Shown here: one piece after another, positions 1 through 9,395 of the stretch
Layout: each line of letters starts with the position of its first letter
Position numbering within the stretch: position 1 is the stretch's first letter
Source of the DNA: Bifidobacterium saguinibicoloris
GTDB lineage: Bacteria > Actinomycetota > Actinomycetes > Actinomycetales > Bifidobacteriaceae
Direction: 5' to 3'
DNA length: 64,000 nucleotides
Assembly: GCF_019331725.1 (NCBI RefSeq)
Contig: NZ_JAHBBF010000003.1
Coordinates: 1-64,000, forward strand
Position numbers and translations under genes: made by a program
The notes under the pieces: model-generated
What the model was told of the DNA's origin: nothing
The model's database searches: none
The model's input: the letters and a program-made list of their open reading frames with translations, nothing else

Positions 1-437
1 TTCCTACTCAGTTCCCCAACCAGCCAGTCACCGGGCAATGTGGATACCATCACCAATAGTGATGGAATAGATCTTCCGATACCGTCGCCATTACCGACTG
101 TATGAACCACTGAAGGGCCTGCGCAATACACCCAACATCACTAATTGTGATGTTGGCGGAATTGCAACGATTACGAGGCCAACCGTGGCAGGTTCCGCCA
201 CGGTTCACGTGTCCAGCACCGGCGGACCCATCCCCCGAAGCATTGCGGCCGTCCGATAGCACACCCAGCCCGAAGCCCTGTAGGACGACGGAAGGACGGA
301 CGGCCTAAGAATCGATTACCGCCAGACTACACCCACGCCGACAGGTGTTAAATGATGTAACACCTGATGCATGATGAATCACCTGACGAGAACCACCCAA
401 TCCCCTCACACCGACAACAGCCGTGGGCATTATGACC

Positions 438-553
438 ACAACTGGCAGCCGTGGGCAGTTGTTTCGATTACCCCAACAACTGGCGTGGGCAGTTATTCGT
501 ATGACACGAACAACTGGCGCGGGGCAACTGTTGAGATTATCCCAACAACTGGC
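438..553. repeat. four ACAACTGGC repeats, about 35 bp apart
   Basis: ACAACTGGC occurs at 438-446, 476-484, 510-518 and 545-553, with spacings of 38, 34 and 35 bp. The first two copies are followed by a GTGGGCAGTT segment that can fold back on the repeat (ACAACTG pairing with CAGTTGT). The intervening sequence is partly conserved (GATTACCCCAA, GATTATCCCAA), so this is a degenerate tandem array and not a CRISPR. Confidence 0.6.
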
Positions 554-629
554 GCGGACGGCAGCACCCAAGCACACACGATTACCCGTGTTTTCTCGTT
601 GCTCTCTCTGGAGAGATAACTTGCTCCCT

Positions 630-717
630 TTGCTCCCTTTGGGTAATTCCAACGTTTTGGCCTGCTCTGATTGTGCACACTTTGTGCGCTGATTGCTCCC
701 TTTGGGTAATTCCAACG
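630..717. repeat. 25-bp perfect direct repeat (630-654, 693-717)
   Basis: TTGCTCCCTTTGGGTAATTC followed by CAACG occurs twice without a mismatch, 63 bp apart. Part of the motif also occurs inverted near 770-780 (AATCGTTGG against CCAACGATT at 711-719). Repeats at this distance (about 220-300 bp) from a tRNA-type attachment core are where integrase arm-binding sites are often found; that role is inferred. Confidence 0.6.
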
Positions 718-930
718 ATTTGCGGCATATGGGCGGATAGGATAGGGAGACGGCAGCACCCCGCATCCCTTGGAATCGTTGGCATCCCGGCAGTTCCTTT
801 GGGCACAAATTGGGCACGTATTTATCAGAACTGGCCTAAATTCACCATGATTAGGCATAACTACACATATCTACGAATTGGGCGTTAGCCCTACTGCCAT
901 AAGGGTTTACGGCCATATCAAGCCGTTTCT

Positions 931-969
931 AAAAATGGCACGTTGTGGGTTCGAGTCCCACCGAGGGCA
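931..969 (+). other. displaced tRNA 3' end, probable attachment site
   Basis: Positions 945-961 form a perfect T arm (GTGGG, loop TTCGAGT, CCCAC). They are followed by a 3' acceptor strand CGAGGGC (962-968) and discriminator A (969). Upstream there is no D arm and no proper 5' acceptor strand (only a GCCCT match near 893), so this is not an intact tRNA. A tRNA 3' end followed by its own terminator is the usual scar of site-specific integration into a tRNA gene, with the element on the left. The tRNA identity cannot be read. Confidence 0.6.
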
Positions 970-976
970 CGCTGAT

Positions 977-1010
977 AATCCCCGCGATTCCAATGATTGC
1001 GGGGATTTTT
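977..1010 (+). terminator. rho-independent terminator behind the tRNA remnant
   Basis: Stem AATCCCCGC (977-985) pairs with GCGGGGATT (999-1007) and is followed by a T run. It lies 8 bp after the tRNA 3' end on the same strand, as expected for the original tRNA terminator. Confidence 0.75.
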
Positions 1011-1041
1011 CGTATCCTCTCCGTGTGCTCCGCGCATACGA

Positions 1042-1081
1042 CGAGACCCCTCTCCGCGACATGTCGCGGAGAGGGGTCTCG
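1042..1081 (-). terminator. perfect 40-bp palindrome downstream of pyk
   Basis: Positions 1042-1061 and 1062-1081 are exact reverse complements (CGAGACCCCTCTCCGCGACA and its mirror). It sits 69 bp beyond the pyk stop. There is no strong T run on either side, so termination or 3'-end stabilisation of pyk mRNA is inferred from position and stem strength. Confidence 0.65.
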
Positions 1082-1149
1082 CATAGGAGGGCCGGTCCGA
1101 GATTCACCCGGCTCCGGCCCTCACCGGCTCATGCACCGGACTGACGGAA

Positions 1150-2592
1150 TCAGTCGCAGGCACCCACGGTGTGGACGTAGATGGAGTCGGTGCTGCCCGG
1201 CTGGTGCTCGCCCTGGGCGGAGCTCAGGATGACGATCTTGTCGCCGTTGACGACCTTGCCGGCGTCGCGCAGCAGCTTGTCGGTGAAGATCATCAGGTCC
1301 TTGCGGGACTTGTCGTGGTAGTCCTCGTCGAGCAGGAACGCCTCGGTGCCCCAGGAGAGGGCCAGCCAGTGGTAGGTGTGCTCGTTGTTGGTGATGCCGT
1401 AGATCGGGGCGGCCGGACGCTCGCGGGAGACGCGGTGAACGGTGTTGCCGGTCTGGGTGTAGGCGACGATGGCCTTGGCGTTGAGCTTGTCGGCCAGGTC
1501 GACGGCGGCGGAGGAGACGGCGCCGGTGGAGGACATGTCCAGGTTCTTGAGGTCCGGGATGCGGTCGAAGCCGTGCTCGGTGGCGAAGCCGGAGATGCGG
1601 GACATGGTGGCCACGGTGACGGCCGGGTACTCGCCGACGGCGGTCTCGTTGGAGGTCATGGTGGCGTCGGCGCCGTCGAGGACGGCGTTGGCGCAGTCGG
1701 AGGCCTCGGCGCGGGACGGGACCGGGGAGTGGACCATGGAGCCCAGGACCTCGGTGGCCACGATGACCGGCTTGGCGTACTGGCGAGACAGCTCGATGAT
1801 GCGCTTGGTGGCCAGCGGGACCTCCTCGAGCGGGCACTCGACGGCCATGTCGCCACGGGCGGCCATGATGCCGTCGAAGGTCTTGACGATGTCCTCGAGG
1901 TTCTCGAGGGCCTGCGGCTTCTCGATCTTGGCGACGATCGGGATGCGACGGCCTTCCTCGTCCATGATCTCGTGGGCGCGGTCGATGTCGGTGGCGAAAC
2001 GCACGAAGGACATGGCGATGATGTCGGCGCCGGTGCGGATGGCCCAGCGCAGGTCCTCCTCATCCTTCTCGGTCAGCGCCGGCAGGGAAACGGCGACGCC
2101 CGGCAGGTTGATGCCCTTGTGGGAGGACACGGGGCCGGCGACGACGACCTTGGTGTGGACGTTGTTGCCCTCGACCTTGGTGACCTCGAGACGGACCTTG
2201 CCGTCGTCGATGAGGATCGGGTCGCCCGGGTGGCAGTCGCCCGGCAGACCCTTGAAGGTGGTGGAGGTGATGTGCTCGTCGCCCTCGACGTCGTCGGTGG
2301 TGATGACGAACTCCTGGCCTTCCTTGAGCTCGACCTTGTCCTCGCCCTCGGCGTTCTTCTTGAACCAGCCGCAGCGGATCTTCGGACCCTGCAGGTCGAC
2401 CAGCACGGCCACGTTGCGGCCGGCGGCCTTGGAGGCCTGACGCACGTTGTTGTAGACCTTGAGGTGGTCCTCCGGCGTGCCGTGGGAGCGGTTCAGACGG
2501 GCCACATCCATGCCGGCTTCGACGAGGCTGGTGATGCCTTCGAGCGACTCGCTGGCGGGGCCGATGGTATCGACGATCTTGGCTTTGCGCAT
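1150..2592 (-). CDS. pyk: pyruvate kinase
   Basis: Cytoplasmic glycolytic enzyme converting phosphoenolpyruvate and ADP to pyruvate and ATP. The 480-residue product begins MRKAKIVDTIGPAS, the canonical N-terminus with the first substrate-binding segment. Further family motifs are AKIEKPQALENLEDI (catalytic lysine region), the metal-site ARGDMAVE segment, and RAEASDCANAVLDGADATM. A C-terminal domain follows. An in-frame ATG lies 54 bp upstream, but the ATG at 2592 has an AGGA ribosome site and matches the family start, so I use it. A LacI-type operator lies about 60 bp upstream of the predicted transcription start. Confidence 0.96.
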   Translation of the reverse strand: MRKAKIVDTIGPASESLEGITSLVEAGMDVARLNRSHGTPEDHLKVYNNVRQASKAAGRNVAVLVDLQGPKIRCGWFKKNAEGEDKVELKEGQEFVITTDDVEGDEHITSTTFKGLPGDCHPGDPILIDDGKVRLEVTKVEGNNVHTKVVVAGPVSSHKGINLPGVAVSLPALTEKDEEDLRWAIRTGADIIAMSFVRFATDIDRAHEIMDEEGRRIPIVAKIEKPQALENLEDIVKTFDGIMAARGDMAVECPLEEVPLATKRIIELSRQYAKPVIVATEVLGSMVHSPVPSRAEASDCANAVLDGADATMTSNETAVGEYPAVTVATMSRISGFATEHGFDRIPDLKNLDMSSTGAVSSAAVDLADKLNAKAIVAYTQTGNTVHRVSRERPAAPIYGITNNEHTYHWLALSWGTEAFLLDEDYHDKSRKDLMIFTDKLLRDAGKVVNGDKIVILSSAQGEHQPGSTDSIYVHTVGACD

Positions 2593-2651
2593 GTTGCCTA
2601 TTCCTAACTTTGCAACGGACGGGGCCGGATTGGCTCCGATTTCCATGCATC

Positions 2652-2680
2652 AGTGTACCCGCGTTCGTCGTTTCGTTCCA
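2652..2680 (-). promoter_or_regulatory. predicted pyk promoter
   Basis: On the minus strand a -10 box TACACT (2652-2657) is preceded, 17 bp away, by a poor -35 (TGGAAC, 2675-2680). Transcription would start near 2645, giving a leader of about 50 nt. The weak -35 fits a promoter that needs an activator. Confidence 0.5.
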
Positions 2681-2697
2681 CTTTTTCCGCCGGTGTG

Positions 2698-2713
2698 TTG
2701 TTAGCGCTCACAC
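2698..2713. promoter_or_regulatory. LacI-type operator upstream of pyk
   Basis: TTGTTAGCGCTCACAC matches the perfect palindrome TTGTGAGCGCTCACAA found in front of eno at 14 of 16 positions. Its centre is about 60 bp upstream of the predicted pyk start site. Confidence 0.65.
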
Positions 2714-2733
2714 CCCAAGTCCCCCAATACTGA

Positions 2734-2780
2734 GAACGCTCACGGAACAACCCTTTTCACAGGGTGTTCCGTGAGCGTTC
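2734..2780 (-). terminator. terminator between the TerC gene and pyk
   Basis: GAACGCTCACGGAACA (from 2734) pairs with TGTTCCGTGAGCGTTC (ending 2780) around a short loop. It lies 57 bp past the TerC stop codon and just upstream of the pyk operator, so it insulates pyk from TerC read-through. Confidence 0.7.
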
Positions 2781-2836
2781 CCAGTCCGTTCACCATAAGC
2801 GGGGCGGCGTTCTCCGCACGCGCCCGCACGCCGGCG

Positions 2837-3823
2837 TCACTCGGCCTTCGAGCCCTCCACGGCACGCATCTTGACGACCGAGGCGAGCGCGGCCCCGCCG
2901 ATGGCGACGACGATCACCGCGAGGGACAGCCACGTCGGCACCTCGGGCACCCAATGCACGCCATGGCCGCCGTTGATGAACGGCAGGGTGTTGCCGTGCA
3001 GCGCCTCCATGACGAGCTTGACGCCGATGAAGCCGAGCACGATGGACAGGCCCACCGGCAGGTAGACGAGCTTGTCGAGCAGCGCGCCCAGCAGGAAGTA
3101 CAGCTGCTGGAGGCCCAGCAGGGCGAACACGTTCGAGGTGAACACCAGGAACGGGTCCTTGGTCAGGCCGAAGATGGCCGGAATCGAATCGAACGCGAAC
3201 ATCACGTCGGTGGTGCCGATGGTGAGGAACACGATGAGCATCGGCGTCCAGTAGCGCATGCCGTTGCGCGTGGTCCTGAGCTTCTCGCCGTCGTATTCGT
3301 CGGTGATGCGGATCACCTTGCGCAGGGTCCGGATGATGCCGTTCTCCTGGTACTCCTCGTCATCGTCCCCGCCGAGCACGAGCTTGACGGCGGTGTAGAT
3401 GAGGAAGGCGCCGAAGATGAAGAACACCCAGGTGAACCGGCTGACGAGCGCGGCGCCGATGAGGATGAAGCAGCCGCGGAAGATCAGCGCGATGGTGATG
3501 CCCACGGACAGCACGTATTTCTGGATCTGCTTGGGCACGGCGAAGTTCGCCATGATGATGACGAACACGAACAGGTTGTCGATGGACAGCGAGTATTCGG
3601 TGAGCCATCCGGAATAGAACTCGATGGCCGGCTTCGACCCGGCGAAGTACCAGATGCAGCCGCCGAAGATCAACGCCATCACCACGAAGAAGGCGATGTG
3701 CTGCACGCACTCCTTGGTGGAGGGCACGTGCGGTCGGCGCCCGATGACGAACAGGTCGACGATGAAGAACAGGGCAAGCACCACGAACGTGGCGATTTCA
3801 AATGCAAGTGGGGTTTCGGCCAT
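2837..3823 (-). CDS. TerC/Alx family integral membrane protein
   Basis: A 328-residue polytopic membrane protein of the TerC family, members of which are linked to tellurite resistance and, for Alx/TerC homologues, to manganese export. Family landmarks are the acidic intramembrane motif SIDNLFVFVII near residue 75 and the DSIPAIFGLTKDPFLVFTSN segment in the second half. About nine hydrophobic stretches can be seen. The ATG at 3823 has a GGGAACC element a few bases upstream. It stands alone, with a terminator on its 3' side and uvrB ending 43 bp upstream. The substrate is not evident from sequence. Confidence 0.9.
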   Translation of the reverse strand: MAETPLAFEIATFVVLALFFIVDLFVIGRRPHVPSTKECVQHIAFFVVMALIFGGCIWYFAGSKPAIEFYSGWLTEYSLSIDNLFVFVIIMANFAVPKQIQKYVLSVGITIALIFRGCFILIGAALVSRFTWVFFIFGAFLIYTAVKLVLGGDDDEEYQENGIIRTLRKVIRITDEYDGEKLRTTRNGMRYWTPMLIVFLTIGTTDVMFAFDSIPAIFGLTKDPFLVFTSNVFALLGLQQLYFLLGALLDKLVYLPVGLSIVLGFIGVKLVMEALHGNTLPFINGGHGVHWVPEVPTWLSLAVIVVAIGGAALASVVKMRAVEGSKAE

Positions 3824-3866
3824 GGTTCCCTACCCTAAAATGACGCCTCTACTTCTACCGTCTCCC

Positions 3867-5978
3867 CTACTTGCCCGCCTCGGTCATCTGCCGCAGCTCC
3901 TTCTTGAGGTCGCGGATCTCGTCGCGCAGACGCGCCGCGAGCTCGAACTGGAGCTGTTCGGCGGCGGTGTGCATCTGCTCGCTGAGCTGGCGGATGAGGT
4001 CGGCGAGGTCCTGTGCGGGCAGGCCCGCCTTGAGGATCTCCTCATGCCGCCTGTCCGCCTCGCCGGCGTCGAACGCGGGCACGCCGAGATGCGTGTTGCC
4101 GGCCTTGCCGGCGTTGCGGTAGCCGCCTTCGAGCAGCGTGGCGGTGTCCACGTCCTCCTTGGCGAGCATGTCGTTGACGTCGCTGATCTTCTTGATGAGC
4201 GGCTTCGGGTCGATGCCATGCTCCTTGTTGTACGCGATCTGCTTCGCGCGGCGACGTTCGGTCTCGTCGATGGCCTTGCGCATCGCCTCGGTGACGTCGT
4301 CCGCGTACATGATGACGGTGCCGGACACGTTGCGGGCGGCGCGGCCGATGGTCTGGATGAGGGACCGGTAGGACCGCAGGAAGCCCTCCTTGTCGGCGTC
4401 GAGGATCGCCACGAGCGACACCTCGGGCAGGTCGAGACCCTCGCGCAGCAGGTTGATGCCGACGAGCACGTCGATCTTGCCTTCGCGCAGCATGCGCAGC
4501 AGCTCCACGCGGCGCAGCGTGTCCACGTCGGAGTGGAGGTATTCGACCTTGACGCCCTGCTCGATGAGGTAGTCGGTGAGGTCCTCGGCCATCTTCTTGG
4601 TGAGCGTGGTGACGAGCGTGCGCTCGTGCCGGGCCACGCGGTCCTTGATCTCGGCGAGCAGGTCGTCGATCTGCCCTTCGGTGGGGCGTACCTCCACCTT
4701 CGGGTCGAGCAGGCCGGTGGGACGGATGATCTGCTCGACCACGCCGTCGGACAGGCCGAGCTCGTAGTCGCCGGGCGTGGCGGACAGGTAGACGGTCTGA
4801 CCCACGCGCTGGAGGAACTCGGGCCATTTGAGCGGACGGTTGTCCATCGCGGAGGGCAGACGGAACCCGTGCTCGACGAGCGTGCGCTTACGCGAGGCGT
4901 CGCCCTCGTACATGGCGCCGATCTGCGGCACGGTCACATGCGACTCGTCGATGACGAGCAGGAAGTCGTCGGGGAAGAAATCGAGCAGCGTGTGCGGCGG
5001 CGTGCCGGGCGCGCGCCCGTCGAAGTGCCGCGAATAGTTCTCCACGCCGGAGCAGACGCCCACCTGGGTGAGCATCTCCAGATCGTAGGTGGTGCGCATG
5101 GTGAGACGCTGCGCCTCGAGCTCCTTGCCCTGCTTCCTCAGTTCCGCGACGCGTTCGTCGAGCTCCTCGCGGATGGTCTTCAGCGCGCGTTCCATGCGCT
5201 CCGGTCCGGCCACGTAGTGCGAGGCGGGGAAGATGTGGACCTCGTTCTCCTCGTCGATCTCGTCGCCGGTGAGCGGGTGGAGGGTGGAGATGCGGTCGAT
5301 CTCGTCGCCGAAGAACTCGATGCGCACGGCGAGCTCCTCATATACGGGGATGATCTCGACGGTGTCGCCGCGCACGCGGAACGTACCGCGCGTGAACGCG
5401 ATGTCGTTGCGCTTGTACTGCATGGCGACGAATCTGCGCAGCAGGTCGTCGCGGTCGATCTGCTGGCCCACCTTGAGCAGCAGCATGCGCCCGGCGTACT
5501 CCTCGGGGGTGCCGAGGCCGTAGATGCAGGAGACGGTGGCGACGACCACGCAGTCCCGTCGGGTAAGGAGGTTGGCGGTGGCCTGGTGGCGCAGACGCTC
5601 CACGTCGTCGTTGATGTTCGAGTCCTTCTCGATGTACGTGTCGGTCTGCGGGATGTAGGCTTCCGGCTGGTAGTAGTCGTAGTAGCTCACGAAGTAGCTG
5701 ACGGCGTTGTCTGGCATGAGCTCGCGGAATTCGGCGCACAGCTGCGCGGCCAGCGTCTTGTTCGGTTCGATGATGAGCGTGGGGCGTTGGAGCCGTTCGA
5801 TGAGCCACGCGGTGGTGGCGGTCTTGCCGGTGCCGGTGGCGCCCATGAGCACGACGTCGTTCTCGCCGTTCTCGATGCGTGCGGCGAGCTCATCGATGGC
5901 CTGCGGCTGGTCGCCGCTCGGCTGGTACGGTGATTTGACGACGAACGGCCTGTTCGTGCGTTCGATGTCGAATCCCAT
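3867..5978 (-). CDS. uvrB: UvrABC excinuclease subunit B
   Basis: DNA damage recognition helicase subunit of nucleotide excision repair; takes lesions from UvrA and recruits UvrC. 703 residues, a normal length. Walker A GATGTGKT is at residues 46-53, the damage-probing beta-hairpin segment [20 protein letters not shown] follows near residue 95, and a DEAD-like VIDESH box and the SF2 motif QTIGRAARN come later. The C-terminal 40 residues are a UVR motif (UvrC-binding coiled coil). The start is the ATG at 5978, sharing one base with the coaE stop (TGATG) and preceded by GGAAGGGG, so uvrB is translationally coupled to coaE. Confidence 0.97.
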   Translation of the reverse strand: MGFDIERTNRPFVVKSPYQPSGDQPQAIDELAARIENGENDVVLMGATGTGKTATTAWLIERLQRPTLIIEPNKTLAAQLCAEFRELMPDNAVSYFVSYYDYYQPEAYIPQTDTYIEKDSNINDDVERLRHQATANLLTRRDCVVVATVSCIYGLGTPEEYAGRMLLLKVGQQIDRDDLLRRFVAMQYKRNDIAFTRGTFRVRGDTVEIIPVYEELAVRIEFFGDEIDRISTLHPLTGDEIDEENEVHIFPASHYVAGPERMERALKTIREELDERVAELRKQGKELEAQRLTMRTTYDLEMLTQVGVCSGVENYSRHFDGRAPGTPPHTLLDFFPDDFLLVIDESHVTVPQIGAMYEGDASRKRTLVEHGFRLPSAMDNRPLKWPEFLQRVGQTVYLSATPGDYELGLSDGVVEQIIRPTGLLDPKVEVRPTEGQIDDLLAEIKDRVARHERTLVTTLTKKMAEDLTDYLIEQGVKVEYLHSDVDTLRRVELLRMLREGKIDVLVGINLLREGLDLPEVSLVAILDADKEGFLRSYRSLIQTIGRAARNVSGTVIMYADDVTEAMRKAIDETERRRAKQIAYNKEHGIDPKPLIKKISDVNDMLAKEDVDTATLLEGGYRNAGKAGNTHLGVPAFDAGEADRRHEEILKAGLPAQDLADLIRQLSEQMHTAAEQLQFELAARLRDEIRDLKKELRQMTEAGK

Positions 5979-6631
5979 CACTGCCCCTTCCGTTCGGCGC
6001 TCCATGCCGCGTACAGCCTATCAACCTCGTCGAACATCCGTTCGATGGGTTGCGTTGAGTCGATGACGGTATCGGCGATCGCCTCGCGTTCGGCGCGCGT
6101 CGACTGGTGGCGGATGCGCGCTTCGGCCTGTCCTCGCGTCATGCCGCGCGTGCGTTCCATGCGTGCGATGCGGGTTGCCTCCGGCGCCTCGACGGTGACG
6201 ATGTGGTCGAAGCGGAACGGGATGTCGTCGATCACTTCGGCGAGCAGCGGCACGTCGTGCACGACGACGATCGGTCGTTCCCCCGATTCCCGCGCGACGT
6301 CCCGGGCCGCCGCGACGGCGTGTTCCTCCCACCGTCGCGCCTCGTCGTAGATGATCGGGTGTTCGATGGCGTCGAGCCGTTCGCGCGCGCCCGGGGCGGC
6401 CTCGGCGCCGAACACGTGGGCGGCCATCCATGCGCGGTCGAGCGCACCGTCCGCGGCGATGGCGTCGGCGCCGAACGCGCGTACGATCGCCGGCAACGCC
6501 GCTCCCCCGGGCGCGGTGATCGCGTGCGCGATCGCGTCGTAGTCGATGTGCACGGCGCCGAGCTCCCGAAGCCGCGCCGCCACCGTGCTCTTGCCGGCGG
6601 CGATCCCGCCCGTCAATCCGATGCGGATCAT
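5978..6631 (-). CDS. coaE: dephospho-CoA kinase
   Basis: Last step of coenzyme A synthesis: ATP-dependent phosphorylation of the ribose 3'-hydroxyl of dephospho-CoA. 217 residues; the P-loop GGIAAGKST lies at residues 8-16. The CoA-binding region [20 protein letters not shown] and the lid-like stretch [15 protein letters not shown] are present. The chosen ATG is preceded by GGGGAGG at 9 nt; an upstream in-frame ATG (6658) lacks a ribosome site. The stop overlaps the uvrB start by one base, an arrangement suggesting a coaE-uvrB operon. Confidence 0.95.
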   Translation of the reverse strand: MIRIGLTGGIAAGKSTVAARLRELGAVHIDYDAIAHAITAPGGAALPAIVRAFGADAIAADGALDRAWMAAHVFGAEAAPGARERLDAIEHPIIYDEARRWEEHAVAAARDVARESGERPIVVVHDVPLLAEVIDDIPFRFDHIVTVEAPEATRIARMERTRGMTRGQAEARIRHQSTRAEREAIADTVIDSTQPIERMFDEVDRLYAAWSAERKGQ

Positions 6632-6694
6632 TTCCGCATGCCTCCCCTCTCGAAACATGGACCCTTACGAACCGAACCCTCGTACGACAACGAC

Positions 6695-6731
6695 GAAGGT
6701 CCCCGGCTCCACAGGGGAACCGGGGACCTTC
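6695..6731 (-). terminator. rpsA terminator
   Basis: GAAGGTCCCCGG pairs with CCGGGGACCTTC around a short loop, 45 bp beyond the rpsA stop codon and ahead of coaE. Confidence 0.75.
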
Positions 6732-6775
6732 GCATCAGGCGTTACGCCGTGAGATCAATCCCGTGGGGGAAGGAC

Positions 6776-8248
6776 TCACTTGCCGAGCAGCTGGTCGCGC
6801 AGGGCGGCGAGCTGATCGGAGTCGGCGAGCGTGCCGGTGGAGGTGTTGTCGGAGGAGTAGTTGGACACTTCCTCGACCTTCTCCTCCTTCGGGCCCTGGC
6901 CGTCGGCCGCGGCGGACTCCTCCGCGTGCTCGAGCTCCTTGGCCACGAACTCCTTGTGCTCCTCCCACAGCTGGTGGGCGGCCGCGTACTGGGACTCCCA
7001 CTCCTCGCGCTGCTTCTCGTAGCCGGCGATCCACTCGTTGGTGTTCGGGTCGAAGCCTTCGGGGTACTTGTAGTTGCCCTCGTCGTCGTACTCGGCCGGC
7101 ATGCCGTAGAGCGCCGGATCGAAGTCCTCGGAGGCCGGGTCGACGGAGTCGTTGGCCTGCTTGAGGGACAGGGAGATGCGGCGACGATCGAGGTCGACGT
7201 CGATCACCTTGACGAACACGATCTCGCCCGGCTTGACCACGGTCTCCGGGTTCTCGACGTGACGGTTGGCGAGCTCGGAGATGTGCACCAGGCCCTCGAT
7301 GCCGTCCTCGACGGAGATGAACACGCCGAACTGGACGATCTTGGTGACCTTGCCCTTGACGATCTGGCCGGGGACGTGGGTGCGGGCGAAGCGCTGCCAC
7401 GGATCCTCCTGGGTGGCCTTGAGCGACAGGGAGATGCGCTCGCGGTCCAGATCGACGTCGAGGACCTCGACGGTGACCTTGTCGCCGACCTTGACGACCT
7501 CGGACGGGTGGTCGATGTGCTTCCAGGACAGCTCGGAGACGTGGATGAGGCCGTCGACACCGCCGAGATCGACGAACGCGCCGAAGTTGACGATGGAGGA
7601 CACGACGCCTTCGCGGATCTGGCCCTTCTTGAGCTGGGACAGGAAGGTCTCGCGCACCTCGGACTGGGTCTCCTCGAGGTACTGGCGACGGGACAGGACC
7701 ACGTTGTTGCGGTTCTTGTCGAGCTCGAGGATCTTGGCCTGGATCTTCTGGCCGATGTACGGGGACAGGTCGCGCACGCGACGCATCTCGACCAGGGAGG
7801 CCGGCAGGAAGCCACGCAGGCCGATGTCCACGATGAGGCCGCCCTTGACGGCTTCGATGACGGTGCCCTCGACGACGCCGTCGGCTTCCTTGATCTTCTC
7901 GATGTCGCCCCAGGCGCGCTCGTACTGGGCGCGCTTCTTGGACAGGATCAGACGGCCTTCCTTGTCTTCCTTGGTGACGACAAGGGCCTCGACGGTATCG
8001 CCGACCTCGACGACCTCGTCCGGATCGACGTCCTTCTTGATGGAAAGCTCGCGGGAGGGAATCACACCCTCGGTCTTGTAGCCGATATCCAGGAGGACCT
8101 CGTCGTGATCGATCTTGACGACGGTACCCTCGACCAGATCACCATCATCGAAGTTCTTGATGGTGGAATCGACTGCCTTGATGAAGTCCTCTTCGGTGCC
8201 GATGTCGTTGATGGCGACCTTGGTGACCTCAGTGTTGTTCTCTGCCAT
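6776..8248 (-). CDS. rpsA: 30S ribosomal protein S1
   Basis: RNA-binding ribosomal protein that helps dock mRNA on the 30S subunit. 490 residues with four S1 (OB-fold) repeats. The last two are easiest to see (GVVSSIVNFGAFVDLGGVDG and GKVTKIVQFGVFISVEDGIEG). The first two are more diverged. This four-repeat form, with a long acidic C-terminal tail (from about residue 405), is typical of Actinobacteria and differs from the six-repeat E. coli protein. The gene is monocistronic with its own terminator; the AT-rich 8249-8377 gap carries its promoter region. Confidence 0.96.
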   Translation of the reverse strand: MAENNTEVTKVAINDIGTEEDFIKAVDSTIKNFDDGDLVEGTVVKIDHDEVLLDIGYKTEGVIPSRELSIKKDVDPDEVVEVGDTVEALVVTKEDKEGRLILSKKRAQYERAWGDIEKIKEADGVVEGTVIEAVKGGLIVDIGLRGFLPASLVEMRRVRDLSPYIGQKIQAKILELDKNRNNVVLSRRQYLEETQSEVRETFLSQLKKGQIREGVVSSIVNFGAFVDLGGVDGLIHVSELSWKHIDHPSEVVKVGDKVTVEVLDVDLDRERISLSLKATQEDPWQRFARTHVPGQIVKGKVTKIVQFGVFISVEDGIEGLVHISELANRHVENPETVVKPGEIVFVKVIDVDLDRRRISLSLKQANDSVDPASEDFDPALYGMPAEYDDEGNYKYPEGFDPNTNEWIAGYEKQREEWESQYAAAHQLWEEHKEFVAKELEHAEESAAADGQGPKEEKVEEVSNYSSDNTSTGTLADSDQLAALRDQLLGK

Positions 8249-8377
8249 GTAGATATATGGTTTCTAATAGTTGGATGGATAGTTACTCGATATTCAGTTA
8301 TGCCCGCATGCCCCTTCAGACATACGAGCTCTAACCATACCTTCAGCCATGCCCAAAATTTCAGGCGTGTCGCACCC

Positions 8378-9259
8378 TCAGGCCTTCAGCCGCCGCTCCG
8401 CCATCTCGACGACGTTCGCGAGCAGCATGGCACGGGTCATCGGGCCGACGCCGCCGGGGTTCGGCGAGTAGGCGGAGGCCTTCTCATGGCAGGCCTTGTC
8501 GATGTCGCCCTTCACGCGCCAGCGGCCGGCCTCCTCGTCGAAGACGCGGGAGACGCCGACGTCGAGCAGGACGGCGCCGTCCTTGATCATGTCCGGCTTG
8601 ACGAACCCGGCGGAACCCATCGCGGCGACGATCACGTCGGCACGGCGCATGTGGTCGACCACATCGCGCGTGCCGGTGTGGCACAGGGTGACGGTGGCGT
8701 TGACGGCACGACGCGTGAGCATGAGTCCCACGGTGCGTCCGATGGTGATGCCGCGGCCGAGCACGCACACCTCCTTGCCGTCGAGGTCGATGTCGTACGC
8801 CTTGAGCAGTTCGATGCAGCCGCGCGGCGTGCACGGCAGCGGGGTCGTCACGTCCTCGCGCACATGCAGCACGAGCTCGCCCAGGTTGTACGGGTGCATG
8901 CCGTCGGCGTCCTTGGCCGGGTCGATGAGGTCGATGATCGCGTTCTCGTCGATGCCCTTGGGCAGCGGCAGCTGAACGATGTAGCCGGTGCACGCCGGGT
9001 CCTCGTTCATGTCCCTCACCACGGCCGCGATGTCCTCGAAGGTGGCGTCGGCGGGCAGCTCGTGCTTGATGGAGCGGATGCCCACCTCGGCGCAGTCGGC
9101 ATGCTTGCCGGCCACGTACTTGACCGATCCGGGATCGGATCCGACCAGCAGCGTGCCCAGACCGGGTTCGATGCCGGCCGCCTTGAGCCGTTCGACCCGC
9201 TCCTTGAGGTCAGCCTTGATCTGTGCGGACACGGCTTTGCCGTCGAGTTTCGTGGACAT
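8378..9259 (-). CDS. folD: bifunctional methylenetetrahydrofolate dehydrogenase/cyclohydrolase
   Basis: Interconverts 5,10-methylene-THF and 10-formyl-THF, supplying one-carbon units for purines and formyl-methionine. 293 residues. The family signatures are [18 protein letters not shown] and [18 protein letters not shown] near the C-terminus, and the NADP-binding site runs through [16 protein letters not shown]. The ATG at 9259 has GAAGGAG at 7-8 nt; the in-frame ATG five codons upstream would put the ribosome site inside the gene. Confidence 0.96.
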   Translation of the reverse strand: MSTKLDGKAVSAQIKADLKERVERLKAAGIEPGLGTLLVGSDPGSVKYVAGKHADCAEVGIRSIKHELPADATFEDIAAVVRDMNEDPACTGYIVQLPLPKGIDENAIIDLIDPAKDADGMHPYNLGELVLHVREDVTTPLPCTPRGCIELLKAYDIDLDGKEVCVLGRGITIGRTVGLMLTRRAVNATVTLCHTGTRDVVDHMRRADVIVAAMGSAGFVKPDMIKDGAVLLDVGVSRVFDEEAGRWRVKGDIDKACHEKASAYSPNPGGVGPMTRAMLLANVVEMAERRLKA

Positions 9260-9395
9260 GCGGTTCTCCTTCACGAGGTCGTCGGATGTGCGTGATGGGT
9301 CCGGACGGTACTACGATGAGGTAACGTATCGGTTTCGACGAGGACGGGCCGCGGAGGCGGGAACGGCCGGCCGCGGACGATGAAAGGCGGGATCC

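Larger units (their letters stand above)
1..930. other. gene-free region with short repeats
   Basis: No reading frame here has a ribosome binding site together with protein-like composition; the frames present overlap each other on both strands and look accidental. The region holds four copies of ACAACTGGC (438, 476, 510, 545) and a perfect 25-bp direct repeat (630-654 and 693-717). Base composition is more AT-rich than the core genes to the right. It leads into a displaced tRNA 3' end at 941-969, so it is best read as the terminal non-coding part of an integrated element. Confidence 0.55.

Noticed and set aside
438-553. Possible CRISPR array (repeats about 35 bp apart)
   Set aside because: The conserved unit is only about 9 bp, spacers are partly conserved with each other, and no cas gene is present in the window.
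305-858. Overlapping frames in the first kilobase (for example 170 codons on the minus strand)
   Set aside because: They run across the short direct repeats in different frames, lack ribosome sites and show no protein-like composition.
888-969. Intact tRNA gene ending at 969
   Set aside because: The T arm and acceptor 3' strand are good, but there is no D arm and the 5' acceptor strand matches in only five positions.
1171-2607. 478-codon open frame on the plus strand opposite pyk, with similar long frames opposite uvrB, rpsA, DUF5719, the GT2 gene and eno
   Set aside because: They mirror the codon pattern of high-G+C genes, have no ribosome sites, and encode repetitive Val/Gly/Asp/His or Arg-rich sequences.
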